A stretch of 61,890 bases of DNA from Candidatus Kerfeldbacteria bacterium (GTDB lineage: Bacteria > Patescibacteriota > Patescibacteriia > SBBC01 > CAIJZX01): contig CAIJZX010000029.1 of the NCBI GenBank assembly GCA_903825245.1, forward strand, positions 1 to 61,890. The letters run 5' to 3'. The position numbers were made by a program, and so were the translations under genes. The stretch's first letter is position 1, and every line of letters starts with the position of its first letter. Positions 33,869-42,410 of this stretch are shown in pieces. The notes beneath the pieces are model-generated. The model was given only the letters and a program-made list of their open reading frames with translations, had not been told where the DNA came from and searched no databases.

Positions 33869-33964
33869 ACGATCGTTGATTAGCCCTGAACCCGGCCGGT
33901 TGCCGGTAATAGGGGTCGAATAAATGAAAATGTATAGATGGTAAACGTAACGCCGTATCAGGGG

Positions 33965-34297
33965 TCACTTTATTACCGACATGTCTTTTACTTTACTGAC
34001 ATTCATTATCGTTAGTTTGGTGACATTCTTTTGTCCCCACACCCAGATACGATCATTAACTCTCACTTCTGACAGGGTTCGCAACTTAGATTTTTCATTC
34101 TGGTATACTGTTTTTGACGATACGGATACGACATATAACTTTTTACCAACAACAACTGATAACGCACTCTTCGTCACCGAACGAACCGTTCCGTAGGTCG
34201 CCGACGTCGGTAGAGTTGTCGTTTTAGCCAAAACAGTGCCTGGCATAAACGCCATTCCCATCAACAAACTGAGACTAATAAACGCCTTTCTTTGCAT
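33965..34297 (-). CDS. Small secreted OB-like protein
   Basis: 110 residues: a signal peptide to about 24 (TVLA-KT), then one domain (YGTVRSVTKSALSVVVGKKL ending DRIWVWGQKNVTKLTIMN) resembling a half of the 33155 protein. It sits 62 nt after the putative anti-sigma gene on the same strand. No catalytic residues were seen. Confidence 0.6.
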   Translation of the reverse strand: MQRKAFISLSLLMGMAFMPGTVLAKTTTLPTSATYGTVRSVTKSALSVVVGKKLYVVSVSSKTVYQNEKSKLRTLSEVRVNDRIWVWGQKNVTKLTIMNVSKVKDMSVIK

Positions 34298-34359
34298 AAC
34301 TGTTATTACAAAGTAAAAACACCTCTATACAGTTATACGCAAGAGTAGGGAAAAGAGTT

Positions 34360-34758
34360 TCAACGACGACCGTCGGTCTTGGTTTTTTGGTTATACTCAG
34401 CAATACTCGCCTGTTTTCGACGGATGGTTGTACGCTGTCGACGGGTTAGGACGAGAATAACAATCGCTAGAATTATGGTCGAAACGGCCGGTAGGAGATG
34501 ATGACGAGGGATGTCGTACCATACCGAACGGAGGGCATCAAACCAGCCTTGCCGTAAAACGTCCCAACCTTCAGTATAAATATCAAACACTTTCAAGCTT
34601 TCTCGTTCTCGAAGGGTGAGAAAGATCGAAATCACCGACAGGACGACAAAGATAACCAACACACCCACCACGACCCAAAACACAGCTAACCAAATGCGCG
34701 TTCGGCGTCGTTCAAGACGGACGATTTTCTGCATGATTTGTTGTTCGGGATCAGTCAT
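34360..34758 (-). CDS. Two-helix membrane protein, putative anti-sigma factor
   Basis: 132 residues. A basic N-terminal cytoplasmic segment (QKIVRLERRRTRI), membrane helices at about 23-47 and 88-107, and a basic tail. It overlaps the ECF sigma gene by 8 nt, the usual setting for a membrane anti-sigma, but it lacks the zinc-binding H-x3-C-x2-C motif. The assignment therefore rests on context only. Confidence 0.5.
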   Translation of the reverse strand: MTDPEQQIMQKIVRLERRRTRIWLAVFWVVVGVLVIFVVLSVISIFLTLRERESLKVFDIYTEGWDVLRQGWFDALRSVWYDIPRHHLLPAVSTIILAIVILVLTRRQRTTIRRKQASIAEYNQKTKTDGRR

Positions 34759-35320
34759 GGGTGTGATCGAGTTCTCGTCGTAATAATTCCTTCGCGCGTC
34801 GCAAATGTGTTCGGACGGTGTTCAGCGGCAAGTGCATCACCCGCTGAATTTCTTCGTAGTTGAGTGTATCAAAATAATAGAGTTGCAGCACGTGACGATA
34901 TTTTTCTTCCAAAGTGCTGATTGCCCGTCGGACATATTCACCATCACTCGCCTTCATGAGACGCTCCTCAATCGGGTCATCATCCGCAATATGTTCGGCG
35001 GCATCAAGCGGAACAACGTCCTTCATCTTTCGCCAAGTAGAAATTGCTTGATGCTTAGCGATGGCATGAAGATACGTGGAAAATCGCTGAGAGGTATCGA
35101 CGCGATCTATCGTCCGATATAAATTCAAAAAGGCGTCTTGCACAACTTCCTCAACTGTCGCTTCGTCCTGGATCATGCGCCGCAAAAAAGCAAACAAGCG
35201 GGCATGGTACCGTCGAACAATATATTCAAAGGCCCGGATATTGCCACTTTGCACCTCCAGAACCAGCGCCTCATCGGGCCAATCTTCAAACTCGGTCAAC
35301 CACGAGTTATTGTTCGGCAT
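34751..35320 (-). CDS. ECF-type RNA polymerase sigma factor
   Basis: 189 residues with region 2 (RAFEYIVRRYHARLFAFLRR, EVVQDAFLNLYR at about 59-70, then the -10-recognising helix) and region 4 (LEEKYRHVLQLYYFDTLNYE, then VRTHLRRAKELL). Region 3 is absent, as in ECF factors. It directs transcription in response to an envelope or stress signal held by a partner protein, likely the overlapping membrane protein. Its mRNA seems leaderless (see 35327-35355). Confidence 0.9.
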   Translation of the reverse strand: MPNNNSWLTEFEDWPDEALVLEVQSGNIRAFEYIVRRYHARLFAFLRRMIQDEATVEEVVQDAFLNLYRTIDRVDTSQRFSTYLHAIAKHQAISTWRKMKDVVPLDAAEHIADDDPIEERLMKASDGEYVRRAISTLEEKYRHVLQLYYFDTLNYEEIQRVMHLPLNTVRTHLRRAKELLRRELDHTHD

Positions 35321-35326
35321 AGGGAC

Positions 35327-35355
35327 ATGCTACAGGAAGACGGCCTTGTTGCCAA
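35327..35355 (-). promoter_or_regulatory. Promoter of ECF sigma operon (leaderless)
   Basis: On minus: TTGGCA, 17 nt, TAGCAT, then exactly 6 nt to the ATG. Confidence 0.65.
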
Positions 35356-35415
35356 TGGGCATAACGCAAACCAACGCATAGTGATTACCAAACGCCAGCA
35401 ATTGTTTTGAATTAA

Positions 35416-36012
35416 TTAATCGTAATCCGCGTTTGATCGACTTGATCGCCGTTTTTCCGCCGCTCCGCCTTTCACCATGACCATCGCCAGAATCGGCGCG
35501 ACGATCCAGAGGAACCGACCGGTATCGTGGACAAACACTTGTTGTGTCAACGGCGCAAGATGTGCGGATGCCGATGGTGGAAGAAAGGACAGCGTAATCG
35601 AAATCAGTAGCCCAACATGCAAAAAGCTGAAGAGCAACACTTGCCACCATGAACCACGCGAGTCGGCTGAAGCTACAGTCGATAACAGCGCCGAGCGAGA
35701 CATCAGGAAGAACAGCGCAATGAAGACCACCACGAACGTCGAGACGCGGAAGCCGAAGAATTGATTGATGCCAATGTCCGCTTGGTAGTTGCCGATGAAC
35801 GGCGCCGAGTTGACGACCGCTAACGCCATATACACCGAAATCAGAATCACGATCACACGATCGCGACCAAGCGACAAGCCGTACAAAAACGCCGCTACAA
35901 TAAAGAACAGGACAATGAATAAATCCCAACTCGGTTGTGCCCAGTTAATGTTGGCAACGAAACTCTTGGCTACCGTTGGACTTTGGACGAGTATAGCGGA
36001 GAAGATTGGCAT
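35416..36012 (-). CDS. Multi-pass membrane protein, unknown
   Basis: 198 residues with about five membrane helices (LFIVLFFIVAAFLYGLSL, VIVILISVYMALAVV, STFVVVFIALFFLM, LLFSFLHVGLLISI, FLWIVAPILAMVMV). It starts with an extracytoplasmic stretch and ends in a basic tail (AEKRRSSRSNADYD). No motif was recognised. It is a single gene with its own promoter at 36034-36062. Confidence 0.65.
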   Translation of the reverse strand: MPIFSAILVQSPTVAKSFVANINWAQPSWDLFIVLFFIVAAFLYGLSLGRDRVIVILISVYMALAVVNSAPFIGNYQADIGINQFFGFRVSTFVVVFIALFFLMSRSALLSTVASADSRGSWWQVLLFSFLHVGLLISITLSFLPPSASAHLAPLTQQVFVHDTGRFLWIVAPILAMVMVKGGAAEKRRSSRSNADYD

Positions 36013-36033
36013 TTGTTTTATTAGGTTGTGTAT

Positions 36034-36062
36034 AGTATAGCATAATTACAAAGAACTGGCAA
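36034..36062 (-). promoter_or_regulatory. Promoter of membrane protein gene
   Basis: On minus: TTGCCA, 17 nt, TATACT. Confidence 0.7.
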
Positions 36063-36108
36063 TATTCAACTTTGAACACTCCCCGGAGCATATAGTTATT
36101 ATGAAATA

Positions 36109-36133
36109 AGAAAAAACGCCGAATCAATCGACG
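36109..36133 (-). terminator. Intrinsic terminator of small membrane gene
   Basis: On minus, the stem CGTCGA/TCGGCG is followed by TTTTTTCTT. Confidence 0.7.
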
Positions 36134-36135
36134 TT

Positions 36136-36474
36136 CTACTGCGTGGCAGTTCGAAGGACATAGGACTTTTCCCACTGACGCAGAAAAGACTTTTGTCGGC
36201 GCAGAATGAGCCAGTAGCATACGAGGAAGAAGTACGTACCGAAATCCTCAAGACGCGCAGCACGATCTGCAGCCATGTCGCAGTCGTATATCGCATAGAG
36301 CATGGCGGCGACAAACGTCACGTGTTCCAACTGTCCCGTAGCTTGCAGATACATGTACAATAACGGTTCGAATTTCCGATGCCATTCCCGTTTCCTGTAC
36401 ATCCACTGCAATGAGGCATAGTTCATCAACAGCATTGCCAACCAGACCATCAACATGATGAGTGGTCCTTGCAT
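36136..36474 (-). CDS. Small membrane protein in an autonomous unit
   Basis: 112 residues. A hydrophobic N-terminus (about 4-22) and a second hydrophobic stretch (YFFLVCYWLILRR, about 84-92) flank a segment with Tyr/Trp and one Cys. AAGGAGG stands 6 nt before ATG, a perfect promoter lies upstream (36507-36535) and a terminator follows. No homologue was recognised. It belongs to the set of stand-alone, strong-SD accessory genes in this window. Confidence 0.6.
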   Translation of the reverse strand: MQGPLIMLMVWLAMLLMNYASLQWMYRKREWHRKFEPLLYMYLQATGQLEHVTFVAAMLYAIYDCDMAADRAARLEDFGTYFFLVCYWLILRRQKSFLRQWEKSYVLRTATQ

Positions 36475-36506
36475 CCGTCCCTCCTTGTCGTAAAAAGAGC
36501 CGCGAT

Positions 36507-36535
36507 ACTGTAACCGATTATTGCTAAAACGTCAA
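36507..36535 (-). promoter_or_regulatory. Promoter of small membrane gene
   Basis: On minus: TTGACG, 17 nt, TACAGT. Confidence 0.75.
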
Positions 36536-36987
36536 GATTCTCGTCCAGGAAAATTCGCCACTTCTACAACCTGGTTGTTCGTGACCACCAATCGTTTCCC
36601 ATGGAGCACGAGTGGCAACCACCGCACACTACCGGAAAACATCTGCGCTAGCGGTAAATCGTTTTTCGGCCACCAATGAAAATCTTTCAGCGATGCTTCC
36701 TTCGCTTGCAATTCTCCGCGCCATGCGTGCGCCAGAAATACGTGCAACAGCAATTCCGGCGAAACATCAATCTGCGCAACCTCTTCAACATCTTTTTTCT
36801 CAACAATAATTTCCGTTTCTTCCTGCATTTCCCGCACGACGCAATCTTCAAGCGATTCCCCTGCCTCAACATAACCGCCGATGCCGTTCCATTTCTGATC
36901 GCCGGGTGCGTATTCAATCAACGCTAATAATACGCAGTCTTTTTCAACGATGAAACAAACTGTGCCGTGACGTTGTTGTGTTTGCAT
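36532..36987 (-). CDS. Nudix hydrolase (8-oxo-dGTPase-like)
   Basis: 151 residues from ATG 36987; longer upstream frames have no support. The Nudix box at 38-60 (GGYVEAGESLEDCVVREMQE, then ETEI) is complete. WNGIGG before it recalls MTH1/MutT. The family removes oxidised nucleotides or cleaves other nucleoside diphosphates. It is monocistronic by position; its 3' end overlaps the -35 of the next minus-strand promoter. The substrate is unknown. Confidence 0.85.
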   Translation of the reverse strand: MQTQQRHGTVCFIVEKDCVLLALIEYAPGDQKWNGIGGYVEAGESLEDCVVREMQEETEIIVEKKDVEEVAQIDVSPELLLHVFLAHAWRGELQAKEASLKDFHWWPKNDLPLAQMFSGSVRWLPLVLHGKRLVVTNNQVVEVANFPGRES

Positions 36988-37037
36988 AATGTGTAGTATC
37001 GTATACCGCGACATTGAAATAGGCAAACACCCACACC

Positions 37038-37066
37038 TTGACATCCTGGCAGTTTTGTGATAGAAC
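37038..37066 (+). promoter_or_regulatory. Promoter of basic protein gene
   Basis: TTGACA, 17 nt, TAGAAC, with transcription from about 37073. This excludes the in-frame ATG at 37070 as the start. Confidence 0.75.
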
Positions 37067-37120
37067 AATATGTTCGTTACAAAACCAAACAACCACTTCC
37101 CTCTCAAAGGAGGTTGCACC

Positions 37121-37657
37121 TTGAAGAAACGTCGCCGCGTCTTCGAATACCTGCCGGGATTCATCGGTTTAGCATTGCACCTGTACGAGGCCTACCAACT
37201 CCTGCTTAAGCTCGACGAGAAGGGTCAGCGCAAGTTCCGAGTCGTCGGCGTCTGTGGCTATCTCTGCCAGAAGCTGGGCAGTTACGAAAGAGGCTTTGCC
37301 GCCTACATGTCGCTGGTGAAGGTAGGTCTTGTTCAGTCGCTCGGACGCGTGTCTGGCAAGGGCAACCTCTGCGAATTCATGGTGTACCGCAAGCCCGTCA
37401 AACTCTTGCGCGTCGACTACCGCGAACATAAGAAGTCGTCGAAGCGAAAAACGAGTGGTCACCACGCGGTTGCCACGAAGAAGCACGTCAGCGGTATTGG
37501 CGCCTACAAGCCGATTCGGCGCGCCACGCCCGCAAAGAAAAGTCGAAACGTCGCGTTCGAACCGCCGAGGAAGTTGCTCATCGCGCTCCTGAAGCACGCC
37601 GGCCTGGACACGAAGGTCCTGCCGAAACGCACTCTAGTCGATTTCATCTTCGACTAG
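37121..37657 (+). CDS. Small basic protein, unknown (TTG start)
   Basis: 178 residues from TTG 37121, which has AAAGGAGG 7 nt upstream. The N-terminus is very basic (KKRRRVFEYLPGF). A middle part (YERGFAAYMSLVKVGLVQSL) could be a winged-helix-like fold, followed by a Lys/Arg/His-rich linker (KSSKRKTSGHHAVATKKH). It may be a nucleic-acid-binding protein, by charge only. Codons are GC-rich. It is autonomous, with its own promoter and terminator. No family was recognised. Confidence 0.6.
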   Translation: MKKRRRVFEYLPGFIGLALHLYEAYQLLLKLDEKGQRKFRVVGVCGYLCQKLGSYERGFAAYMSLVKVGLVQSLGRVSGKGNLCEFMVYRKPVKLLRVDYREHKKSSKRKTSGHHAVATKKHVSGIGAYKPIRRATPAKKSRNVAFEPPRKLLIALLKHAGLDTKVLPKRTLVDFIFD

Positions 37658-37663
37658 ACTCAC

Positions 37664-37693
37664 CCGCTCGTCCCCCGCGAGCGGTTTTTCTTT
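37664..37693 (+). terminator. Intrinsic terminator
   Basis: The stem CCGCTCG/CGAGCGG (37664-37670 with 37678-37684) is followed by TTTTTCTTT. Confidence 0.85.
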
Positions 37694-37700
37694 GTGCAAA

Positions 37701-38287
37701 TTATTGAACTTCTGGCTTTCTTTTTATTGATGACCTACGAATAATAAGCAATACGGCAAACAATAAATTAGCAATCGTCCATGTGAGCGGATACAGCCAC
37801 GTGACAATCGTATACTTGGACAGTGCACCTATACCGAGCGCGTGGCGAAATGTCGTGATGAGATAAAATGATAGTGTTTCAGAGTGGGGCTGATGCCATG
37901 TTTTTCTGACGGTCGGAATAAACCCGAGCATTTCGGTCGTTGACAGCAATATGATTGAGATGACTGGTTGTTTCGCGTATAGCCAAAAGATCAGCGCAAG
38001 TATTGCTAGGCCGAGAAACAAAAAATCCGTCGGTCGAATAAGTTTCGAACCATTCTTCAAACTCCAGATAAAAACGCCAAGCGAAACGATTGTTATCGCG
38101 AGGGTAATCCAGGCACCTGACCCTGCGCCTGCCTGAACCTGCAGTCCATACACAATCCCCGTAACCAGCGTCCAAATAAACCACGAAAAATATGCGGCTG
38201 AGTCTTTCCTTTTTTTATATCACGAACATACGGCACATAACCGATGAAGACGAGGATGATAGCAATAACACTGAGTACTTCTTTCAT
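37701..38287 (-). pseudogene. PQ-loop (SemiSWEET/SWEET-like) membrane protein with a frameshift
   Basis: The N-terminal part starts at ATG 38287 (MKEVLSVIAIILVFIGYVPY, then DIKKGKTQP) and continues in the next frame as SWFIWTLVTGIVYGLQ and onward to the stop at 37701. The switch falls in a T run (about 38184-38190 as A on plus); one extra T would restore a protein of about 195 residues. Two PQ-loop-like repeats are seen (GYVPYVRDI; LGFIPTVRKTW) in a seven-helix layout. The family carries sugars or amino acids. The cause may be a sequencing error, a real mutation or slippage. Confidence 0.6.
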
Positions 38288-38288
38288 A

Positions 38289-38819
38289 TTACGCTAATTC
38301 GTACTTCCACCCCGGCTGCCAATGCCACGGCGCTGGAATAATTTCAGCGTACGGTTTTCCGAGAATCCAATGTTCTAATCCATACTGCGTGACGCGGTGG
38401 CCGATAATCATGACACGTTTGCCGTCGTAATTTTTTTTGAGATCATCAAGAAATGACTTCATTCGTTCTGATGTTTGTTCGTAGCTCTCACCGTTCGGAA
38501 ACGGTTCATGAATACGTTTTGGTTTTTGGACATCAACTTCAGCACTCGGATGCTGAGTAAAGTCACCGTAATCGCATTCGCGCAACCGTTTATCAATGAC
38601 AATGGGGAATCGATCACCTAAACCAATTCTTGCGCTGTCGACAGCCCGTTTTAAATCTGAACAGAAAATCGCGTCGAAATGATCGTCCTTATAGCGCTCG
38701 GCCATTTCCTTCGATTGCTGAATACCGAGTGGCGACAACTCGACATCATTCCAGCCCGACGATTTGTGGGCTTCGTTATCGAATGTTGTGCCATGAGCTT
38801 CAAAGATGATCGTCACCAT
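38289..38819 (-). CDS. Histidine phosphatase superfamily protein with altered RHG motif
   Basis: 176 residues. Phosphoglycerate-mutase fold: the N-terminal motif reads EAHGTT with catalytic His9, but the Arg of the usual RHG is Ala8. Other elements are normal: ELSPLGIQQS, CSDLKRAVDSA with Arg58, ECDYGDF and the second His141 in IIGHR. Most family members remove phosphate from small molecules or proteins. Loss of the first Arg may weaken phosphate binding or mark a subfamily. It lies 4 nt after the HD-domain gene, so both are co-expressed. Confidence 0.75.
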   Translation of the reverse strand: MVTIIFEAHGTTFDNEAHKSSGWNDVELSPLGIQQSKEMAERYKDDHFDAIFCSDLKRAVDSARIGLGDRFPIVIDKRLRECDYGDFTQHPSAEVDVQKPKRIHEPFPNGESYEQTSERMKSFLDDLKKNYDGKRVMIIGHRVTQYGLEHWILGKPYAEIIPAPWHWQPGWKYELA

Positions 38820-38823
38820 ATTA

Positions 38824-39705
38824 TTACGTGTACCCCATGTCTTGAGCTAACTCCTGAAAGGTCATCGATTGTCGTCGTTGTAATACCACATCGATACTGG
38901 CAATTGTTTCATCAAAGTGACGAAAGAGATCATGAAGTACCTCTTGTTCAGCCGGAGTAAATACAGCAAGCTCTGTATCGAACATTGCTTTTCGTCCAAC
39001 AGCAAATCCGGCTGATCGCGTCATCCATGCGACCATGCGCTGTCGGAATTGTTCTTGTATGTTGTCAGGAATCGGCTGACCGGAATTTAAGGCATCCAGA
39101 ATATCGAGATTTCCTTCTCGAAACAGCGCGTCACTTGTTTGATTGTAATTCTCTGGTCCCTCCATTCCGGCAATACCCAGATCGGCTAAAGCTAGAGCAC
39201 GAGTAATGATCGATGACACTTCTCTTACGTTCGGCTGGGTTGTCGTCCCAAGTTTTGTTTCGAACGCCGGCACAGTACCGTCAATTGCCTCGTTCACCCG
39301 TTGTTCGTCATCAGCAGAAAAAACATCATATCCTAGTTGGGTATTCTGCTCGCGCATAAAGGCAATTGCCTCTTCCGCGCTAGCACGTTCGCTCACCCCG
39401 ACATTCTGACCAGGGACTGACCTGATATGGACGGTATCATGAAAACCTCCGGCTAACCGACCAATTTGAATATCTCGTTCCGAAACTCGTTCGGGACTCA
39501 CGTCGCGAAGAGCGCGAAGAATCGTCTCCGTCCGCCGAATGACACCCTCGGTGTGATCAGTATTATGATACGGCAACCGATTGCGAATATCGGGGGCCTC
39601 GTCAAATCGTTCGCGAATTGTTTGCAATGCCAGCGCGATGACGGCATCAACGCTTTTTCTTAACTGCTCGAGTTGCGCCTCGGGATTGTGCTCGCGTTCA
39701 GGCAT
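38824..39705 (-). CDS. HD-domain metal-dependent phosphohydrolase-like protein
   Basis: 293 residues. Metal-binding residues His47 and His51 (YHNTDH) and His89-Asp90 (AGGFHDTVH) follow the HD pattern. A later Asp probably lies in ALADLGIAG. HD proteins hydrolyse nucleotides or phosphodiesters; the substrate is unknown. It is followed by the histidine phosphatase gene, suggesting a joint role in nucleotide or phosphate metabolism. Confidence 0.7.
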   Translation of the reverse strand: MPEREHNPEAQLEQLRKSVDAVIALALQTIRERFDEAPDIRNRLPYHNTDHTEGVIRRTETILRALRDVSPERVSERDIQIGRLAGGFHDTVHIRSVPGQNVGVSERASAEEAIAFMREQNTQLGYDVFSADDEQRVNEAIDGTVPAFETKLGTTTQPNVREVSSIITRALALADLGIAGMEGPENYNQTSDALFREGNLDILDALNSGQPIPDNIQEQFRQRMVAWMTRSAGFAVGRKAMFDTELAVFTPAEQEVLHDLFRHFDETIASIDVVLQRRQSMTFQELAQDMGYT

Positions 39706-39806
39706 GTGCGGGAGTGGCTTTGTTACGAAGTTTCATGCAATATCAAGAGCATTCTGCAATCACCATGAAAAATATCTACTAGTTCAAAAAGTTAAAAAAC
39801 CTGCGA

Positions 39807-40106
39807 TTACGATTCCGATTTTTCGATATGCCGACCTTCAATTGCAAATCGTACTGCCGGAAAATCAAGTTCCTCGGGATCAGCGCCCTCCTTTATCAGT
39901 TTTGATTGAATCATGTCTAAATCGCGCTCTCGTTCTACATCTCGATATGGTCCATGATGCACCGTATCGCGTAATCGGCCAACAGCCTCACGTATTCCAG
40001 GCTCGTTATGGAGCGATCCATTATCGCTTAGCGCCTGTGAGATCTTATCCAGAGCGGTATTTGCTTCGAGTTTATAATCACGTTCTGTCATTTCTCTTTC
40101 ACGCAT
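39807..40106 (-). CDS. Small acidic/basic soluble protein, unknown
   Basis: 99 residues, highly charged and helical (RDYKLEANTALDKISQALSD; DLDMIQSKLIKEGADPEEL). No domain or signal was seen. A promoter TTGTTA, 17 nt, TATACT lies upstream on the minus strand, near 40130-40160. No link to its neighbours is evident. Confidence 0.5.
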   Translation of the reverse strand: MREREMTERDYKLEANTALDKISQALSDNGSLHNEPGIREAVGRLRDTVHHGPYRDVERERDLDMIQSKLIKEGADPEELDFPAVRFAIEGRHIEKSES

Positions 40107-40163
40107 ATGGTTATTGTTAATTGTGAATAGCTATAGTATATCGACTTAAAGCAAGAATAACAA

Positions 40164-41975
40164 TCAACTCACGACCGCTTTTATCCGGCGCAGCCCGGAG
40201 CCGACCGACTGCTCGGCCGTGATCTTGAACTTCCCGACTTGCGCCGTGTGGTCAACGTGCGGGCCGCCGCAGAGTTCTTTCGAGAAATCGCCCATCGAGT
40301 AGACCTTCACTTCGTCGCCGTACTTCTCCTTAAAGAAGGCCATCGCGCCGGCGTCGATTGCTTTTTGGTAGGGCATAATTTCGAAGCTGACCGGTAAATC
40401 GGCTTGCACTTTTTCGTTGACGAGATCTTCGACCTGCTTCTTCTCGTCGTCGGTGAGTTTTCGCGGGAAGGTAAAATCAAAGCGTAAGCGTTCCGGGTCG
40501 ATGTCGGAACCGGCCTGATGCACGTCATTTCCGAGGATTTTGCGTAAACTCGCTTGCAAGAGGTGCGTCGCGCTGTGTAATCGTTTCATCATGAAGATCT
40601 GCTCGGCCGTGTATTTCGTATCGAGATCCGGATCGTTTAAACCATGACCGCCGAATTTCTTCGTCGCGCCGGCGCGGGAAAGCTCCTGGTGAGCCTCGAT
40701 TTTTTCGTTCACGAGCTTCTTGTCAAACGTAAAGCCTAGACGCTCAAGCCTATCAAGCGATACACCGTGCGACGTGAACAAATTAAATGCTTCATCAGGA
40801 GAGAGTTCAGTGCTCGACACGCCGGTCGGATCACTACCTTCCTTGTGTGGTACGAACTTTCGCATCTTGATGACCAGCTGACCGATATCGAGATTGAACA
40901 CTTTGCGATACTGTTCGAGTTCAATATTCAGGTGTTCCTTAATTTGCGCCTGTTCGCGTTTCAATTCCGGATAGGCGTCGCCGAAATGCTTGACCACCGC
41001 GTCAACGACATCATCAAAACTAAATTCGAGCACAAGGAATTGATCGGCCGCGCGGCGGACGATACGACGCAGGATGTAGCCTTGATCTTTGTTGGAGAAA
41101 CGAACACCGTCGGCGAGTAAGAAACACGCCGCGCGAAGATGGTCAGCGACGATACGTTGACGCCGCTTGTTAATTTCTGTTTGTTCACTGTCGCCGAAAC
41201 TCGGGAGCTTTGCCACGACCGCCATAATGGGCTTGTAGATGTCGGTATCATACAAGTGGTTGGCGTCTTGCATTACCATCACCAACCGTTCAAAACCCAT
41301 GCCGGTATCAATATTCTTCTTCGGCAGCGCCGTCAGTTTCCCCTGCTCATCTTTATTGTATTCGGTGAAAACCAAATTCCAAATTTCGACAAACTCATCA
41401 GTCTCATTCGGCTTGCCTTTTGGCGTATCGACAAGCTGAACGTGGATTTCGGAACACGGACCACACGAACCGGATTTTCCCGGTGGCCCCCAGAAGTTAT
41501 CTTGCCCACAAGCCACGATGCGTTCTTGTGGTACATATTTCAACCACAATTGTTCCGACTCCGTATCACGCGGCACGTCACTGTCACCAGCATAAATGGT
41601 CACCCACAGTTTCTCTGGCGGAAATTTCAGGACTTCCGTCAGGAATTCCCAGGCCATATCAATTGCGCCCTCTTTAAAGTAATCGCCGAAGGAGAAGTTG
41701 CCGAGCATTTCGAAGAACGTCAGGTGCGACGTGTCGCCAACTTCGTCGATATCCGAGGTGCGGAAACACTTCTGGACAGTCGTGACGCGCGGCGCGCCGA
41801 AATCCACCAACGGATCTTTCAATCCTAAGAAGTACGGCTTGAATTGCTGCATGCCGGCCGTGGTCAGTAATACCGACGGATCGTTATCTGGAAGTAACGA
41901 CGATGACGCCACAATTGTATGCTGGTGTTCATTGAAGTATCTGAGGAAGGCGTCGCGAATGGATTGGGATGTCAT
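40164..41975 (-). CDS. alaS: Alanyl-tRNA synthetase lacking the C-Ala region
   Basis: 603 residues against about 870 in most bacteria. The class II core is complete (FGAPRVTTVQKCFR, FEMLGNFSFGDYF, GSCGPCSEIH, NIDTGMGFERL). The editing domain is also present, with HSATH near 466 and CGGPH near 568. The C-terminal coiled-coil and C-Ala domain are absent. It ligates Ala to tRNA-Ala and clears Ser/Gly. A 14-bp stem overlaps its start codon (see 41974-42051), implying translational control. A shortened AlaRS fits the reduced genomes of this group. Confidence 0.93.
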   Translation of the reverse strand: MTSQSIRDAFLRYFNEHQHTIVASSSLLPDNDPSVLLTTAGMQQFKPYFLGLKDPLVDFGAPRVTTVQKCFRTSDIDEVGDTSHLTFFEMLGNFSFGDYFKEGAIDMAWEFLTEVLKFPPEKLWVTIYAGDSDVPRDTESEQLWLKYVPQERIVACGQDNFWGPPGKSGSCGPCSEIHVQLVDTPKGKPNETDEFVEIWNLVFTEYNKDEQGKLTALPKKNIDTGMGFERLVMVMQDANHLYDTDIYKPIMAVVAKLPSFGDSEQTEINKRRQRIVADHLRAACFLLADGVRFSNKDQGYILRRIVRRAADQFLVLEFSFDDVVDAVVKHFGDAYPELKREQAQIKEHLNIELEQYRKVFNLDIGQLVIKMRKFVPHKEGSDPTGVSSTELSPDEAFNLFTSHGVSLDRLERLGFTFDKKLVNEKIEAHQELSRAGATKKFGGHGLNDPDLDTKYTAEQIFMMKRLHSATHLLQASLRKILGNDVHQAGSDIDPERLRFDFTFPRKLTDDEKKQVEDLVNEKVQADLPVSFEIMPYQKAIDAGAMAFFKEKYGDEVKVYSMGDFSKELCGGPHVDHTAQVGKFKITAEQSVGSGLRRIKAVVS

Positions 41976-42051
41976 CCCGTTAGAAATCTAAGTGGGTAAA
42001 GAAATCGAACCTCGAATGACCACGTTCTACACAGGATATTTCTAACGGGAT
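41974..42051 (-). promoter_or_regulatory. Start-codon-spanning RNA stem upstream of alaS
   Basis: On minus the transcript reads ATCCCGTTAGAAAT, 50 nt, ATTTCTAACGGGATG. The 14-bp perfect arms (41974-41987 with 42038-42051) include the AT of the alaS ATG. The same design precedes secD, with the arm core preserved and three base pairs changed together. It probably sequesters the initiation region. Confidence 0.65.
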
Positions 42052-42062
42052 CATAGAGCCAT

Positions 42063-42091
42063 AGTATACTGACATTCAACTGCAAAATCAA
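42063..42091 (-). promoter_or_regulatory. Promoter of alaS
   Basis: On minus: TTGATT, 17 nt, TATACT. Transcription would start about 5 nt before the inverted repeat. Confidence 0.7.
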
Positions 42092-42115
42092 GAAAAAACT
42101 GATCGTGAGGATTAG
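42092..42115 (-). terminator. Probable terminator of small membrane gene
   Basis: On minus, the stem ACTaATC/GATcAGT (one mismatch) is followed by TTTTTTC. Confidence 0.55.
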
Positions 42116-42121
42116 TTGGAA

Positions 42122-42376
42122 CTACCGGAATACGTCCGCGCGACTTGGGATCGGCTTTACCCAGAATTGGACGACGAGCGTGGCAATAACGTGCCACACG
42201 ACGACCACAACCAATAACGGGCCAGAGCCCTCCCGCAAGCTGCCGAGCAGAATTCCTAACGTCAGGACGCTGAACCTGGAAACAGCGCCATAACCCTTAG
42301 CGAAACGATAAATATCGTACGCGCCGAGCAACGCCCCGAGAATCGACATCAACACCAAGGGAATAGCCATGTGCAT
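42122..42376 (-). CDS. Small two- to three-helix membrane protein in an autonomous unit
   Basis: 84 residues, hydrophobic (MAIPLVLMSILGALLGAYDI; LLVVVVVWHVIATLVVQFWV) with short basic loops. AAGGAGG lies 7 nt before the first ATG; a second ATG is two codons later. It has its own promoter (42411-42438) and a terminator. No homologue was recognised. Confidence 0.6.
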   Translation of the reverse strand: MHMAIPLVLMSILGALLGAYDIYRFAKGYGAVSRFSVLTLGILLGSLREGSGPLLVVVVVWHVIATLVVQFWVKPIPSRADVFR

Positions 42377-42410
42377 TTGTCGCCTCCTTGAAAGGTACTG
42401 ACTTTATTGT

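Noticed and set aside
37070-37123. ATG 37070 as start of the basic protein
   Set aside because: It lies upstream of the expected transcription start, whereas TTG 37121 has a perfect AGGAGG at 7 nt.
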